Assembly (NCBI GenBank): GCA_947303165.1
Contig: CAMYXE010000002.1
Coordinates: 1 to 15,311, forward strand
Reading direction: 5' to 3'
DNA: 15,311 bases
Source: an uncultured Pseudomonadota bacterium
GTDB taxonomy: Bacteria; Pseudomonadota; Alphaproteobacteria; Rs-D84
Of the stretch, positions 1-7,900 are shown piece after piece (position 1 is the first letter of the stretch; every line of letters starts with the position of its first letter). The position numbers and the translations under genes were made by a program. A model generated the notes under the pieces. That model was not told the origin of the DNA. It did not search any database and saw nothing but the letters and a program-made list of their open reading frames with translations.

Positions 1-1
1 T

Positions 2-400
2 GCATCTGATAAACCAGATTATTTTGAACAATACGAAGAAGATTTGGCACTGACCGTTGCCCAATTACGCACAGAATTAAAGAAAAAAGAAGACGAAAAC
101 AAGCAGCTTTCGACAGACCTTGAAGCGAGCCAAAAGAAAGAGAAAGATGCAGAAGAAAAAATCAAAGATATAGAAGAAAAAGTAGAAAAACTCACAAATG
201 AGAAAACAGAGGCAGAAGGAGCTCTCAAATCAAAAACCACAGAAGTTGCGGCCCTACGCGGTGCAGTAAAAGTCTTTATTGACGATGCAAAAAAACGTGC
301 CGAAGGTTCAATAGTTGACGTAAGAAAAGATTTCAAAGTCAAGTTCGAAGCATTTGAAAACGAAATACAAAATCTAAATAAACAACAAGCAAAAATATAA
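2..400 (+). CDS. Coiled-coil protein of unknown function, C-terminal part (5' end outside window)
   Basis: The reading frame is open from the first bases of the window to a TAA at 398-400, with no in-frame ATG, so the true start lies upstream; a TTG at 44 could be read as a start but has no ribosome site. About 132 residues are visible. Nearly all are charged and helical, rich in Lys, Glu, Asp and Gln with regularly spaced Leu/Val/Ile, as expected of a long coiled coil (roughly residues 17-75 of the visible part). The last 45 residues (AALRGAVKVFIDDAKKRAEG and on) are less repetitive and also look helical. No catalytic motif or membrane segment is visible. A hairpin terminator begins directly after the stop, which supports this as a real gene end. 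I do not recognise the family; coiled coils of this kind give false matches to many structural proteins, so no function is proposed. Confidence 0.75.
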   Translation, partial: ASDKPDYFEQYEEDLALTVAQLRTELKKKEDENKQLSTDLEASQKKEKDAEEKIKDIEEKVEKLTNEKTEAEGALKSKTTEVAALRGAVKVFIDDAKKRAEGSIVDVRKDFKVKFEAFENEIQNLNKQQAKI

Positions 401-428
401 AAAGACGCCCGTTTGGGCGTTTTTTTTA
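401..428. terminator. Rho-independent terminator, probably bidirectional
   Basis: The hairpin has arms ACGCCC (405-410) and GGGCGT (415-420) with a GTTT loop. On the plus strand it is followed by a run of eight T (420-427), ending the coiled-coil gene whose stop is at 400. On the minus strand the stem is followed by CTTTTT, so it can also end the lepB-rnc-secG operon, whose last stop is at 439. Confidence 0.85.
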
Positions 429-438
429 TAATCAAATC

Positions 439-792
439 TTATTTTTCGGTTGCGGGTTCCACTGGTGTTTCAACGGGTGTCGCAAGTGGTGGGGTTGGTT
501 CACCCGCCAATTCGTCCGCCGCCAATTCTGCACGAACATCACTCTGTGGGTTTGCCATATTAGACTTTGACGAAACCAACGCCAACGCCGCACACAATAC
601 AAAGAATATTATCGCCAACCATGTTGTTAATTTAGTAAGGAAATTTCCCGCCGCCGCACCAGTTAATGCACCACCGAACATAGATGCCGCCGAAGAACCG
701 GACATACCGCTACCCTCGGATTTCTGTAATAAAATGATGCCGATCATAAATACTGCGACAATAATCAGTAATACCAATAATATTGAAAACAT
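439..792 (-). CDS. secG: Preprotein translocase subunit SecG
   Basis: SecG is the small non-essential subunit of the SecYEG inner-membrane channel and assists SecA-driven export. The 117-residue product shows the family pattern: a first transmembrane helix (residues 2-22), the conserved LLQKSEGSGM turn (21-30), a Gly/Ala/Ser-rich loop ending in MFGG (38-41), and a second helix (about 55-75). After this comes a tail of about 40 residues rich in Pro, Glu, Ala and Thr, with no clear motif; such variable tails are usual in SecG. The ATG at 792 is preceded by AAAAGGA at good spacing. It lies 45 bases after the end of rnc on the same strand and is the last gene of the lepB-rnc-secG unit before the terminator at 401-428. 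The pairing with lepB makes an export-themed operon. Confidence 0.93.
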   Translation of the reverse strand: MFSILLVLLIIVAVFMIGIILLQKSEGSGMSGSSAASMFGGALTGAAAGNFLTKLTTWLAIIFFVLCAALALVSSKSNMANPQSDVRAELAADELAGEPTPPLATPVETPVEPATEK

Positions 793-837
793 TTCGATTC
801 CTTTTTATTAATTTACCCAATTCTAATTGCCCAAACA

Positions 838-1467
838 TCAAATTGCAAGTTTTTTCAACAATGCATCTGCGGCCGCGGTACTGGCATTTTTCTTGGAACT
901 GCCCTCGCCCGTGGCGGTTTGCCCCATTGCTGTCACACTGACACTGAATACTGGGCAATGTGCCGCACCCGTCGGTTCATTGTATTTATATACCGGCAAA
1001 GAACCATTTGCATGCTTTTGAACAAATTCTTGCAGTTTTGTTTTGGAATCTTTCGGTGCCACCGGCGCAGCGGCCGCCAAATCGGTCCAGATATCGCAAA
1101 TAAATTTACGCGCGGTATCAAACCCGGCATCAAAGAAAATCGCGCCCAGTAATGCCTCCATAGTATTGGCAAGCATGTGGCGTTTACGCCCACCCGTCAT
1201 GTGCCCATGGTGTAAAGACTTTTCCAATTCCAGTTTTATTGCCACATCTGCCAGTGTTTCCGTAGAAACCAAAACCGCATAACGACGTGCAATTTCCCCT
1301 TCGGTTTCGTCAGGGAACATTGTGTAAAGCAGCGACGATACACTTAACCCCAAAACACGATCACCAACAAATTCTAACCTTTCGTTATTGTGTGCGCCAT
1401 CAACGCCGCTTTGCGTCATAGCTAGGTTAAACAAACTTTCATCTTTGAATTTATACTTTAATGCCAT
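838..1467 (-). CDS. rnc: Ribonuclease III
   Basis: This endonuclease cuts double-stranded RNA and processes rRNA precursors and some mRNAs. The 209-residue product has the RNase III signature NNERLEFVGD (27-36) with acidic residues E29, E32 and D36, the second catalytic helix NTMEALLGAIF (101-111) with E104, and a C-terminal double-stranded RNA-binding domain (about 140-209) that includes the typical GEGSSKKNASTAAA segment. The frame can be extended to a TTG at 1488 inside lepB, but the ATG at 1467 is preferred: it follows the lepB stop (1471-1469) by one base and has AAAGGA about ten bases upstream. Oddity: Asn101 stands where E. coli RNase III has Asp114, a metal-site residue. Length is a little short compared with the E. 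coli enzyme (226). It is translated from the lepB transcript, so coupling to lepB is likely. Confidence 0.95.
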   Translation of the reverse strand: MALKYKFKDESLFNLAMTQSGVDGAHNNERLEFVGDRVLGLSVSSLLYTMFPDETEGEIARRYAVLVSTETLADVAIKLELEKSLHHGHMTGGRKRHMLANTMEALLGAIFFDAGFDTARKFICDIWTDLAAAAPVAPKDSKTKLQEFVQKHANGSLPVYKYNEPTGAAHCPVFSVSVTAMGQTATGEGSSKKNASTAAADALLKKLAI

Positions 1468-1468
1468 T

Positions 1469-2347
1469 TTAATGTATTCCTTTACCAAATCTATCCCAAC
1501 GCATCTTGGAATTCCAATTCCAAAACGATATCATCGGGGCCACATAATTATGTGAATACCATATAAACCACACACGCCCTAAAACATTATCACGTGGAAC
1601 AAAACCTACATCTGCACGACTATCATTACTGTTGTCGCGATTATCACCCATAAAGAAGAAATGTCCTTCGGGAACCAAATATTCCGCGGTATTGTCCATA
1701 TATTCATTATCAGAAAACTCTATGATACTGTGTTCAACACCATTTGGTAACACCTCGGTATATTCTGTTGCGGGAAAAACACCGCACATACCAGGGTTGG
1801 CATGACATAATCTGTCGCTTTTATATTCAATTGTATATTTAAATGTGGCTGGTTCATTATCAACCCATATCTTATTACCTTTTATCGTCATATTATCACG
1901 ATAATATCCAACCGAACGCAACGAACGTGGCAAAACCGCAACAATATAAGGGCGTGGATCTTTGCGTTCAACCATTTTTCCATTAATATATAAACGGCCT
2001 TCTTTGACCTGAATCACATCCCCAGGCACACCAATCAAACGCTTTACATAATCCAATGATTCATTTGCCGGATTCCGAAATACAATAACATCACCAACCT
2101 TTGGTTCATGACCCAAGAAACGTCCGTTCCATAATTTCCAAGAACCAAAAGGGAAAGAATAACGCGAATACCCATATGACCATTTCGTTACGAAAATATG
2201 GTCTCCGATATGCAATGTTGGTATCATTGATCCAGACGGTATATTGAATGGTTCCAAAAATAAACTGCGAAAACCAATTGCAATTAATATACCATAAAAC
2301 AATGTATCGAACCATTCACGCGCACGGTTTTTGGACTTTACAGGCAT
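1469..2347 (-). CDS. lepB: Signal peptidase I (leader peptidase)
   Basis: LepB is a serine-lysine protease of the inner membrane that removes signal peptides from Sec and Tat substrates on the periplasmic face. The 292-residue product has one N-terminal membrane anchor (about residues 13-31), box B PSGSMIPTL with nucleophile Ser40, box D YVKRLIGVPGD with general base Lys102, and box E GDNRDNSNDSR near the C-terminus. Only one membrane anchor is present, as in most alphaproteobacterial enzymes; E. coli has two. The frame stays open to a TTG at 2401, but the ATG at 2347 has an AAAGGA six bases upstream, and the protein then begins MPVKSKNRAREWF, a normal cytoplasmic lead-in. It is the first gene of the lepB-rnc-secG operon and is read from a promoter that overlaps that of the divergent yifB. 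Confidence 0.96.
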   Translation of the reverse strand: MPVKSKNRAREWFDTLFYGILIAIGFRSLFLEPFNIPSGSMIPTLHIGDHIFVTKWSYGYSRYSFPFGSWKLWNGRFLGHEPKVGDVIVFRNPANESLDYVKRLIGVPGDVIQVKEGRLYINGKMVERKDPRPYIVAVLPRSLRSVGYYRDNMTIKGNKIWVDNEPATFKYTIEYKSDRLCHANPGMCGVFPATEYTEVLPNGVEHSIIEFSDNEYMDNTAEYLVPEGHFFFMGDNRDNSNDSRADVGFVPRDNVLGRVWFIWYSHNYVAPMISFWNWNSKMRWDRFGKGIH

Positions 2348-2381
2348 CTTTTTTCCTTTCTGTATTAAATTTACGTTTCGC

Positions 2382-2410
2382 ATTTTATAACTTGAATTCA
2401 ATTATGGCAA
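2382..2410 (-). promoter_or_regulatory. Candidate sigma-70-type promoter for lepB-rnc-secG
   Basis: On the minus strand TTGCCA (2410-2405) and TAAAAT (2387-2382) are separated by 17 bases, a good -35/-10 pair. The start of transcription would fall about 30 bases before the lepB ATG, leaving room for the AAAGGA ribosome site. The element overlaps the yifB promoter on the other strand. Confidence 0.55.
2392..2401. repeat. 10-bp perfect palindrome TTGAATTCAA in a divergent promoter region
   Basis: The palindrome covers the -35 box of the yifB promoter and lies in the spacer of the lepB promoter. Flanking ATAA and TTAT arms extend the symmetry with a one-base offset. A regulator bound here could affect both directions, but a chance palindrome in AT-rich DNA is equally possible. 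Confidence 0.35.
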
Positions 2411-2419
2411 GTCTATAAT
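2392..2419 (+). promoter_or_regulatory. Candidate promoter for yifB, giving a nearly leaderless mRNA
   Basis: TTGAAT (2392-2397) and a perfect TATAAT (2414-2419) are separated by 16 bases. Transcription should start near 2426, only about three bases before the yifB ATG at 2429. No Shine-Dalgarno sequence lies before that ATG, which fits a leaderless transcript. Confidence 0.6.
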
Positions 2420-2428
2420 GTAAAAATC

Positions 2429-3961
2429 ATGATTTCATTAAGTTCTATTATTTTCAACGGGATGGATGCGACGAAAATAGACGTCCAGGTTCAAATATCT
2501 GCTGGACTGGCCAAACCTGAATTTAATATAATTGGCCTTGCGGATCGTGCGGTTAAAGAATCCGCAGAACGTATCCGTAATGTCTTGGCGGCATTAGGAT
2601 TGCAATTACCGTCAAAACGTTTAACCGTCAACCTGTCGCCCGCAGACGTTGAAAAAAGTGGCGCGCATTTTGACCTGCCTATATTATGTGGCATACTGTG
2701 TGCGTTTGATATTTTACCCGAAGAACAATTGTCTAAATACATTATTATTGGCGAGGTTGGCCTTAATGGAACAATTGCAAAAACTAATGCGGTATTAGCG
2801 GCCAGTGTTTGGGCAAACAAAAATGGTTATGGCATAATATGCCCTGGTGATCAAGGAACCGAGGCACGATTTGCCGGCCATACAAATATTTTGGCGCCTT
2901 TTCATGTGTTGGAACTGATAAATCATTTTAACGGTAAATGCCCGATTGCCTTGCCCCAGGTGCCAGAAACGAATATTTCTGATAGTTCCAGTGGGCCTGA
3001 TATGTCCGAAGTTCATGGCCAGGCCGCCGCGAAACGCGCACTGGAAATTGCCGCCGCAGGTGGTCATGCAATGCTTATGATTGGCCCCCCAGGATCGGGG
3101 AAAACAATGTTAGCATCACGTTTAGCAACGATTATGCCAGGTATGACATCTGACGAAGTTCTAGAAACATCTATAATTTATTCCATTGCAGGTCAATTAA
3201 ACAATAAATCGCTAATGTCTAATCGGCCATTCCGTAGCGTGCATCATACTTCTAGTCCTGTCGCACTTGCCGGTGGTGGTTCAGATGCGAAACCCGGTGA
3301 AATATCACTTGCACATAATGGTGTTTTATTCTTGGACGAATTACCAGAATTTAACCGCGCAACACTTGAAATTCTGCGTCAACCAATGGAATCAGGCAAA
3401 ATTATGATTTCACGTGCACGGCGCAATGCAACATATCCTGCGCGTTTTCAACTTATTGCCGCGATGAACCCATGTCCATGCGGACATCTGGGCAACGCTG
3501 CACTGTCTTGTTCGCGTGCGCCACGTTGTGCCGAGGCGTATCAAAACAAGATTTCTGGGCCATTACTTGACCGTATAGATTTGCATGTTGATGTTGATGC
3601 TGTAAATCCATGGGAAATGAAAAATGATTCAAACGAGCCGCGTGAATCTAGCGCAACAATACGCGCACGCGTTGTTGCCGCACGCGCGGCACAAATAAAA
3701 CGTCAGGGTTATATCAATGCGCGACTTGACGGAGCTGATTTAGAAAAATACGTTCCTTTGTCCGAAGAATTAACAAGTTTTCTGAATAATGCGGCTGAAA
3801 AAATGGGAATGTCTGCACGTGGTTACAATCGTATTAAAAGAATCGCACGAACAATTGCAGACCTGCGCGGTGCAGAAAATGTGGAATTATCCGACTTGGC
3901 CGAAGCCATATCATACAGACCAATTAACCGTGGTAAATACAGCGCGAAGGGAATAAATTAA
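2429..3961 (+). CDS. comM: ComM/YifB-family Mg-chelatase-like AAA+ ATPase
   Basis: This family is a hexameric AAA+ helicase-like ATPase; ComM of Vibrio and Haemophilus drives branch migration during natural transformation, while the role in other bacteria is less clear. The 510-residue product has the full domain order: an N-terminal ChlI/Lon-S5-like domain (about 20-145, including GLADRAVKESAERIRN), the AAA+ core with Walker A GPPGSGKT (about 219-226) and Walker B LFLDELPEF (about 300), the Cys motif NPCPCG with further Cys in the following 25 residues, and the C-terminal Mg-chelatase domain (about 405-505, RGYNRIKRIARTIADL). Length matches the family. The start at 2429 fits the conserved N-terminus, although it lacks a ribosome site. 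It is divergent from lepB and its TAA overlaps the stop of the convergent barrel gene. No other competence gene is in the window, so function in DNA uptake is not shown here. Confidence 0.93.
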   Translation: MISLSSIIFNGMDATKIDVQVQISAGLAKPEFNIIGLADRAVKESAERIRNVLAALGLQLPSKRLTVNLSPADVEKSGAHFDLPILCGILCAFDILPEEQLSKYIIIGEVGLNGTIAKTNAVLAASVWANKNGYGIICPGDQGTEARFAGHTNILAPFHVLELINHFNGKCPIALPQVPETNISDSSSGPDMSEVHGQAAAKRALEIAAAGGHAMLMIGPPGSGKTMLASRLATIMPGMTSDEVLETSIIYSIAGQLNNKSLMSNRPFRSVHHTSSPVALAGGGSDAKPGEISLAHNGVLFLDELPEFNRATLEILRQPMESGKIMISRARRNATYPARFQLIAAMNPCPCGHLGNAALSCSRAPRCAEAYQNKISGPLLDRIDLHVDVDAVNPWEMKNDSNEPRESSATIRARVVAARAAQIKRQGYINARLDGADLEKYVPLSEELTSFLNNAAEKMGMSARGYNRIKRIARTIADLRGAENVELSDLAEAISYRPINRGKYSAKGIN

Positions 3962-4911
3962 AATTCAAACCGCAAACCCAACATAACATTAGCATATATC
4001 AAGTTCTTGGCACTAAACCAATCAAGTGGTCTTGTTTCATCCGCGTTTGATAAACGGTATTTAACACGCGGAATATACGACACACGCGCACCAAAATCTA
4101 AAAACAGATTTTTATTCAAACCATACGCAAAACCAAGTGCCGCAACCGCTGCAATATTTGCTGTATTGGTTGTAGAACGATAGAATTGAATAACACCGTT
4201 ATCATTTTGTTCGCCAAAATTTGTAAGGTCTTCAACCAAAGATAAATCGCCCCATGGATCCGACAGATTCATCACAGTTTTGGTATCAGCATACCCAAAA
4301 CCAAGTCCAACATAAGGTATCATCTTACCCATTGGTTTTGCCGAACCATCAAAGAAATCATAATATGCCATTACACTAATTATGTCCGAAGAGACAGTAG
4401 ATTGAACAGCACCGCTTTCTACATAAACTGTATCGCCACTAGTTAAATGCATATCGCCTGAAAATAAAGGTGCCTCGTTATAATCGACTTCGGAAAAATG
4501 ATCCCACCCAAGTTCCAAACGCCACCGCGGATTATTTGGTAAAACCCATCCTATACTCGCACCACCCGAAAAAGCAATATCTGACAAATCTTTCATTCCC
4601 AGCGAACCGAGCTTACCAGTTCCAGCCTCTTCAAATCCAGGGTATGCAGAGCAATCTTCGGCGGTTCCAAGCGGAATAACCTCACCCGTTCCAGAATTTA
4701 TGCAAAATACAGGCACAACCGAACCGACTTCGTTTTTCATACTGGCCATTACATATGACATACCACCACGCAGTGTAACTGTCGCACGACCACCATCATC
4801 GTCAGATGATGTCCTGTATGTATATTCACCGGAATATTGCCAATTCGCCTGTGCAGCACCAGTATTCAGCGCCAAAATGCATGCAAGAAAATAAACTATC
4901 CTACTTCTCAT
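3958..4911 (-). CDS. Predicted outer-membrane beta-barrel surface protein
   Basis: The 317-residue product begins with a clear Sec signal peptide (MRSRIVYFLACILALNTGAA, cleavage expected after AQA near residue 22). The mature part has alternating hydrophobic and polar residues typical of membrane beta-strands, segments such as MIPYVGLGFGYADTK and LGFAYGLNKNLFLDFGARV, and ends in Phe (MLGLRFEF), the usual C-terminal signal for BAM-dependent insertion. The pattern recalls the small-barrel and Msp2/P44-like surface antigen families of Rickettsiales, but this is only resemblance. Two Cys in an extended N-terminal loop (FCINSG and EDCSAY) could form a disulfide. The longer frame to 4983 is rejected because it would start inside a terminator hairpin. 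A TATAAT lies seven bases before the ATG and no ribosome site is seen, suggesting a leaderless mRNA. Its stop overlaps that of yifB. Confidence 0.8.
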   Translation of the reverse strand: MRSRIVYFLACILALNTGAAQANWQYSGEYTYRTSSDDDGGRATVTLRGGMSYVMASMKNEVGSVVPVFCINSGTGEVIPLGTAEDCSAYPGFEEAGTGKLGSLGMKDLSDIAFSGGASIGWVLPNNPRWRLELGWDHFSEVDYNEAPLFSGDMHLTSGDTVYVESGAVQSTVSSDIISVMAYYDFFDGSAKPMGKMIPYVGLGFGYADTKTVMNLSDPWGDLSLVEDLTNFGEQNDNGVIQFYRSTTNTANIAAVAALGFAYGLNKNLFLDFGARVSYIPRVKYRLSNADETRPLDWFSAKNLIYANVMLGLRFEF

Positions 4912-4918
4912 GTCGTAT

Positions 4919-4924
4919 ATTATA
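4919..4924 (-). promoter_or_regulatory. Candidate -10 box for the barrel gene
   Basis: A perfect TATAAT on the minus strand ends seven bases before the ATG at 4911, so transcription should begin at or beside the start codon. The -35 region 17 bases upstream is only a T-rich stretch, so the promoter is unproven. Confidence 0.4.
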
Positions 4925-4958
4925 TCATAAAATAAACAAATAAAAAATATATTTATAT

Positions 4959-4988
4959 AAAAAAAGTGGGGAATTTTCCCCACTTTTT
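4959..4988 (-). terminator. Rho-independent terminator of the giant gene
   Basis: Arms GTGGGGAA (4966-4973) and TTCCCCAC (4976-4983) form a strong GC-rich stem, extended by A and T tracts. On the minus strand it follows the giant gene stop (4991) and is followed by seven T. It separates the giant gene from the barrel gene, which is on the same strand downstream. Confidence 0.85.
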
Positions 4989-4990
4989 AT

Positions 4991-7900
4991 TTACTGTTCG
5001 CGACGACGTCTGCCAAACAATCTACCACGCAAGGATTCTCGCTCTGCCTTTATTGCGATTTCTTCTTTACCATCAAGCGCCCCAAGCACCTCTTCATGTA
5101 GCACGCTGACGGTTTTGATACCATCACTTAGACTTCCACTATAAATATCGTGCCAACGCTCGTCAACGTCTTGCCATTCCCCACCAGTATGCAACATATG
5201 ACACATAGATGGCATATCGGCATCTGGCATAACATCGCAACCACCAACAAATCCATGACCACCATTGGACAGAAGTATTGTGGTCAAATCTTCATCTTCA
5301 TAATTTCTGATGTCACCGATTGTTGTATCAAGCATTTTACCGACGGACATAAGTTCCGGGGTACACAAATCCATTGATAATGCGATATCACCATTATCAG
5401 ACATACGTGCAACTGGGTACCAACGTCCGGGATTTGGGACAAAATCTGTTTCCAAATCGTGATTTTCAAGACCAGTCACCAATTGATACGCAATTTTTAA
5501 ACCATCAATATCAACAACAACCAATGGGATGTTGCTATTTTGCACAACCGGATTACCATTAATGTTTAGGTCAACCAGTTTAACAGCTAATTTCCCATTG
5601 CGTAATGCACCGATTTTTTCAGACAATTTTGTTGAATCATTGGCTAGTTTTGTCAAAGCAACTGGGATCTTGTATTTGCGCCCTGAAATTCTTTCTAGCA
5701 TCTTGCCCGCTGCCTTTTCTAGCGCAGCCACAAAACCAAAACGTCCTTTTGTTTCTGTTTTTCCTTGATTCATATGTTTTACTTCTGATAATGCATCAGT
5801 CACTATTGGTATCTCCTTGGATTCCTGACGACTTTCTTCTGCCATCGTGACACCTTTTTCATCAGGCAACACCACACCAACATCTACCGCCTTATCTGGA
5901 TTTACAAACGGTTCTGCTTCATGTTCCTGGGCGAGTTCAGTTGGTGTAATTTCCTCCTGTTCCCCCTTTAACATGTCACCAACATTGACGTATGGCACAG
6001 TATATTTGGATAAATCCATTGTTTCATCACGCTTATACGAATTGTCGTATTCTGGGACCGTATGTTCAAATTCAAAAGGTCTATCTGAAACATTTCCGCC
6101 ATGCGCCTTTAACCAATCCTCAACTTTCTTTTTTATTTGTTCAAGGCTGGCCTTATTATCAGAATTCTCTTCTGGTTCTATTTCAATTTCAACCTCTTCT
6201 GGTTCCACTTCTTCAACTATTTCCGCCTTTTGTGCCGCGCGTTCTTCACGTTCCTGTTGCTTTTTCGCTTGGACACCTTGTTCTGGGACAGGCCAATAAT
6301 AGTCATATTCATCAAGTTCCCGATTCAGTTCTTGGAACCTTTCCTGAAGTTTTTGTATCTTGGCTTGCCATGCTGCAATATCTTGTTTCGATGCACCACG
6401 ATTCGAATCAGGCTTGTGTGCCAATAATTTATCTATGGCTTCACTGCATTGCTTTAATTCTTCGCGTTTAAATGCCAATTCAGACCCAAGATTGATTTCA
6501 ACGTCATTGGCATGTCCAAGTTTGTTTCTTATTTTTGCAATATCGTATTGCAAGCTGCTCTTCTTGGCCTTTAATTTTGCCGCCTCGGAACCATGGCTGT
6601 GCGCCAGTTTTTCTTCTACATCTTTCAATTGATCATGCAAATCCTTCCATGCCTTGGCCTGGGATCTATCAACCCACAATACCAGGACATCTTCATCACG
6701 CCAATATCTATCATCCAATGCAATATGCTTCTTTTTTGGTGCAGGCTGCCACTCATCTCTACCTGGGGGTAGCAAGCGACCATCTTTATCCTTACCCGAT
6801 GGCAATAAACGACCATCATCATCTTCTCTACCAGGAGGCAACAAGCGGCCATCATCTTCCTTGCCCGGCGGTAATAAACGTCCGTCATCCTCTCTACCCG
6901 GTGGTAATAAACGACCATTATTATCTCTGCCTGGCGGTAACAAGCGACTATCATCATCTTTAACAGGTGGTAACACCGGCCCATCATCTTGTTTATGTGG
7001 CGGTGTATCATCTTGTGGTCCTTTATCTTTCTTGCGACCAAATATACGATCCGCAAAGGCACCTACACGGTCACGCAATTTCGTTAATCTTTCACGAGGA
7101 TCATACGTACCGAACATTGCCATACCACTGCCATGAACAGGTGTATATTTTGGAACAGTATCATATACGGTGCGCGTATATGGTTCTTGATAGGTATATT
7201 CAACATCATGATACGATGATTCACCTTCGGTATACGTCGTCCAACCACGTGGATCGTTTGGTCTAAAATATCCATCGGTTTGAACATGGTCGGCCGAACT
7301 TGGGACACCGTGCACATAGTCAATCTGACCATGACTATAAACGTATTGATCCAAATTCAAAATTTGTTGCATACCGGCCTCAAAGGCATCCGCGCCACCC
7401 GTAAATGTATCTGCTGCTGCGCGCAGGTCACTTGGGTCAAAGCCACGTGCCCGCCCCCACGCATCGGTCATAACCCTATGATTTGCATGACTGTAAACAT
7501 CGTCAATATTTGGGTCAAGATGGCTATAATCCACATGCAGACGCATATTGTCTGCGGTCAAACCACCGGCTTCGCCGTTTACAAGTAATACACGATATGG
7601 GTTAAGATTCGTTCCATGGTCTGCATTATATGCGTTAATTGCGTCGATACGCTGTTGCAACAATGCTGGATCATCTTGATACCACATTTCAACAGTATTC
7701 TTGGCATATTCCGCCGCATCTGGGGTAAGTTCCGATCTGACACCTGTCACATCACGAACATCATCGACTTCACGAGGAACCTGTTTTGAACCTTCCTCTT
7801 GGTATCTAGTGTTCTCTGGATTATTATGATTGTGCGCATCAATAATTCCACGCGCCGCCGCACGACCCGCAAATCCACCACCGATAATTGCACCAGCGTT

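Noticed and set aside
413..811. Plus-strand frame of 132 codons opposite secG
   Set aside because: It begins in the terminator and lies antisense to a clear SecG gene; it arises from the Ala/Pro-rich codons of the secG tail.
4912..4983. Upstream extension of the barrel gene to 4983
   Set aside because: The extra 24 codons would start inside the terminator stem and would precede a complete signal peptide starting at 4911.
6752..6985. CRISPR-like array of roughly 30-base units
   Set aside because: There are no unique spacers between repeats; the units are in frame within one protein and diverge at synonymous sites, and no cas genes are nearby.
6654..7136. Plus-strand frame with LPGGNKRPSSS-type repeats
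   Set aside because: It is the antisense reading of the repeat block in the giant gene; it lacks a ribosome site and the minus-strand frame is far longer and continuous.
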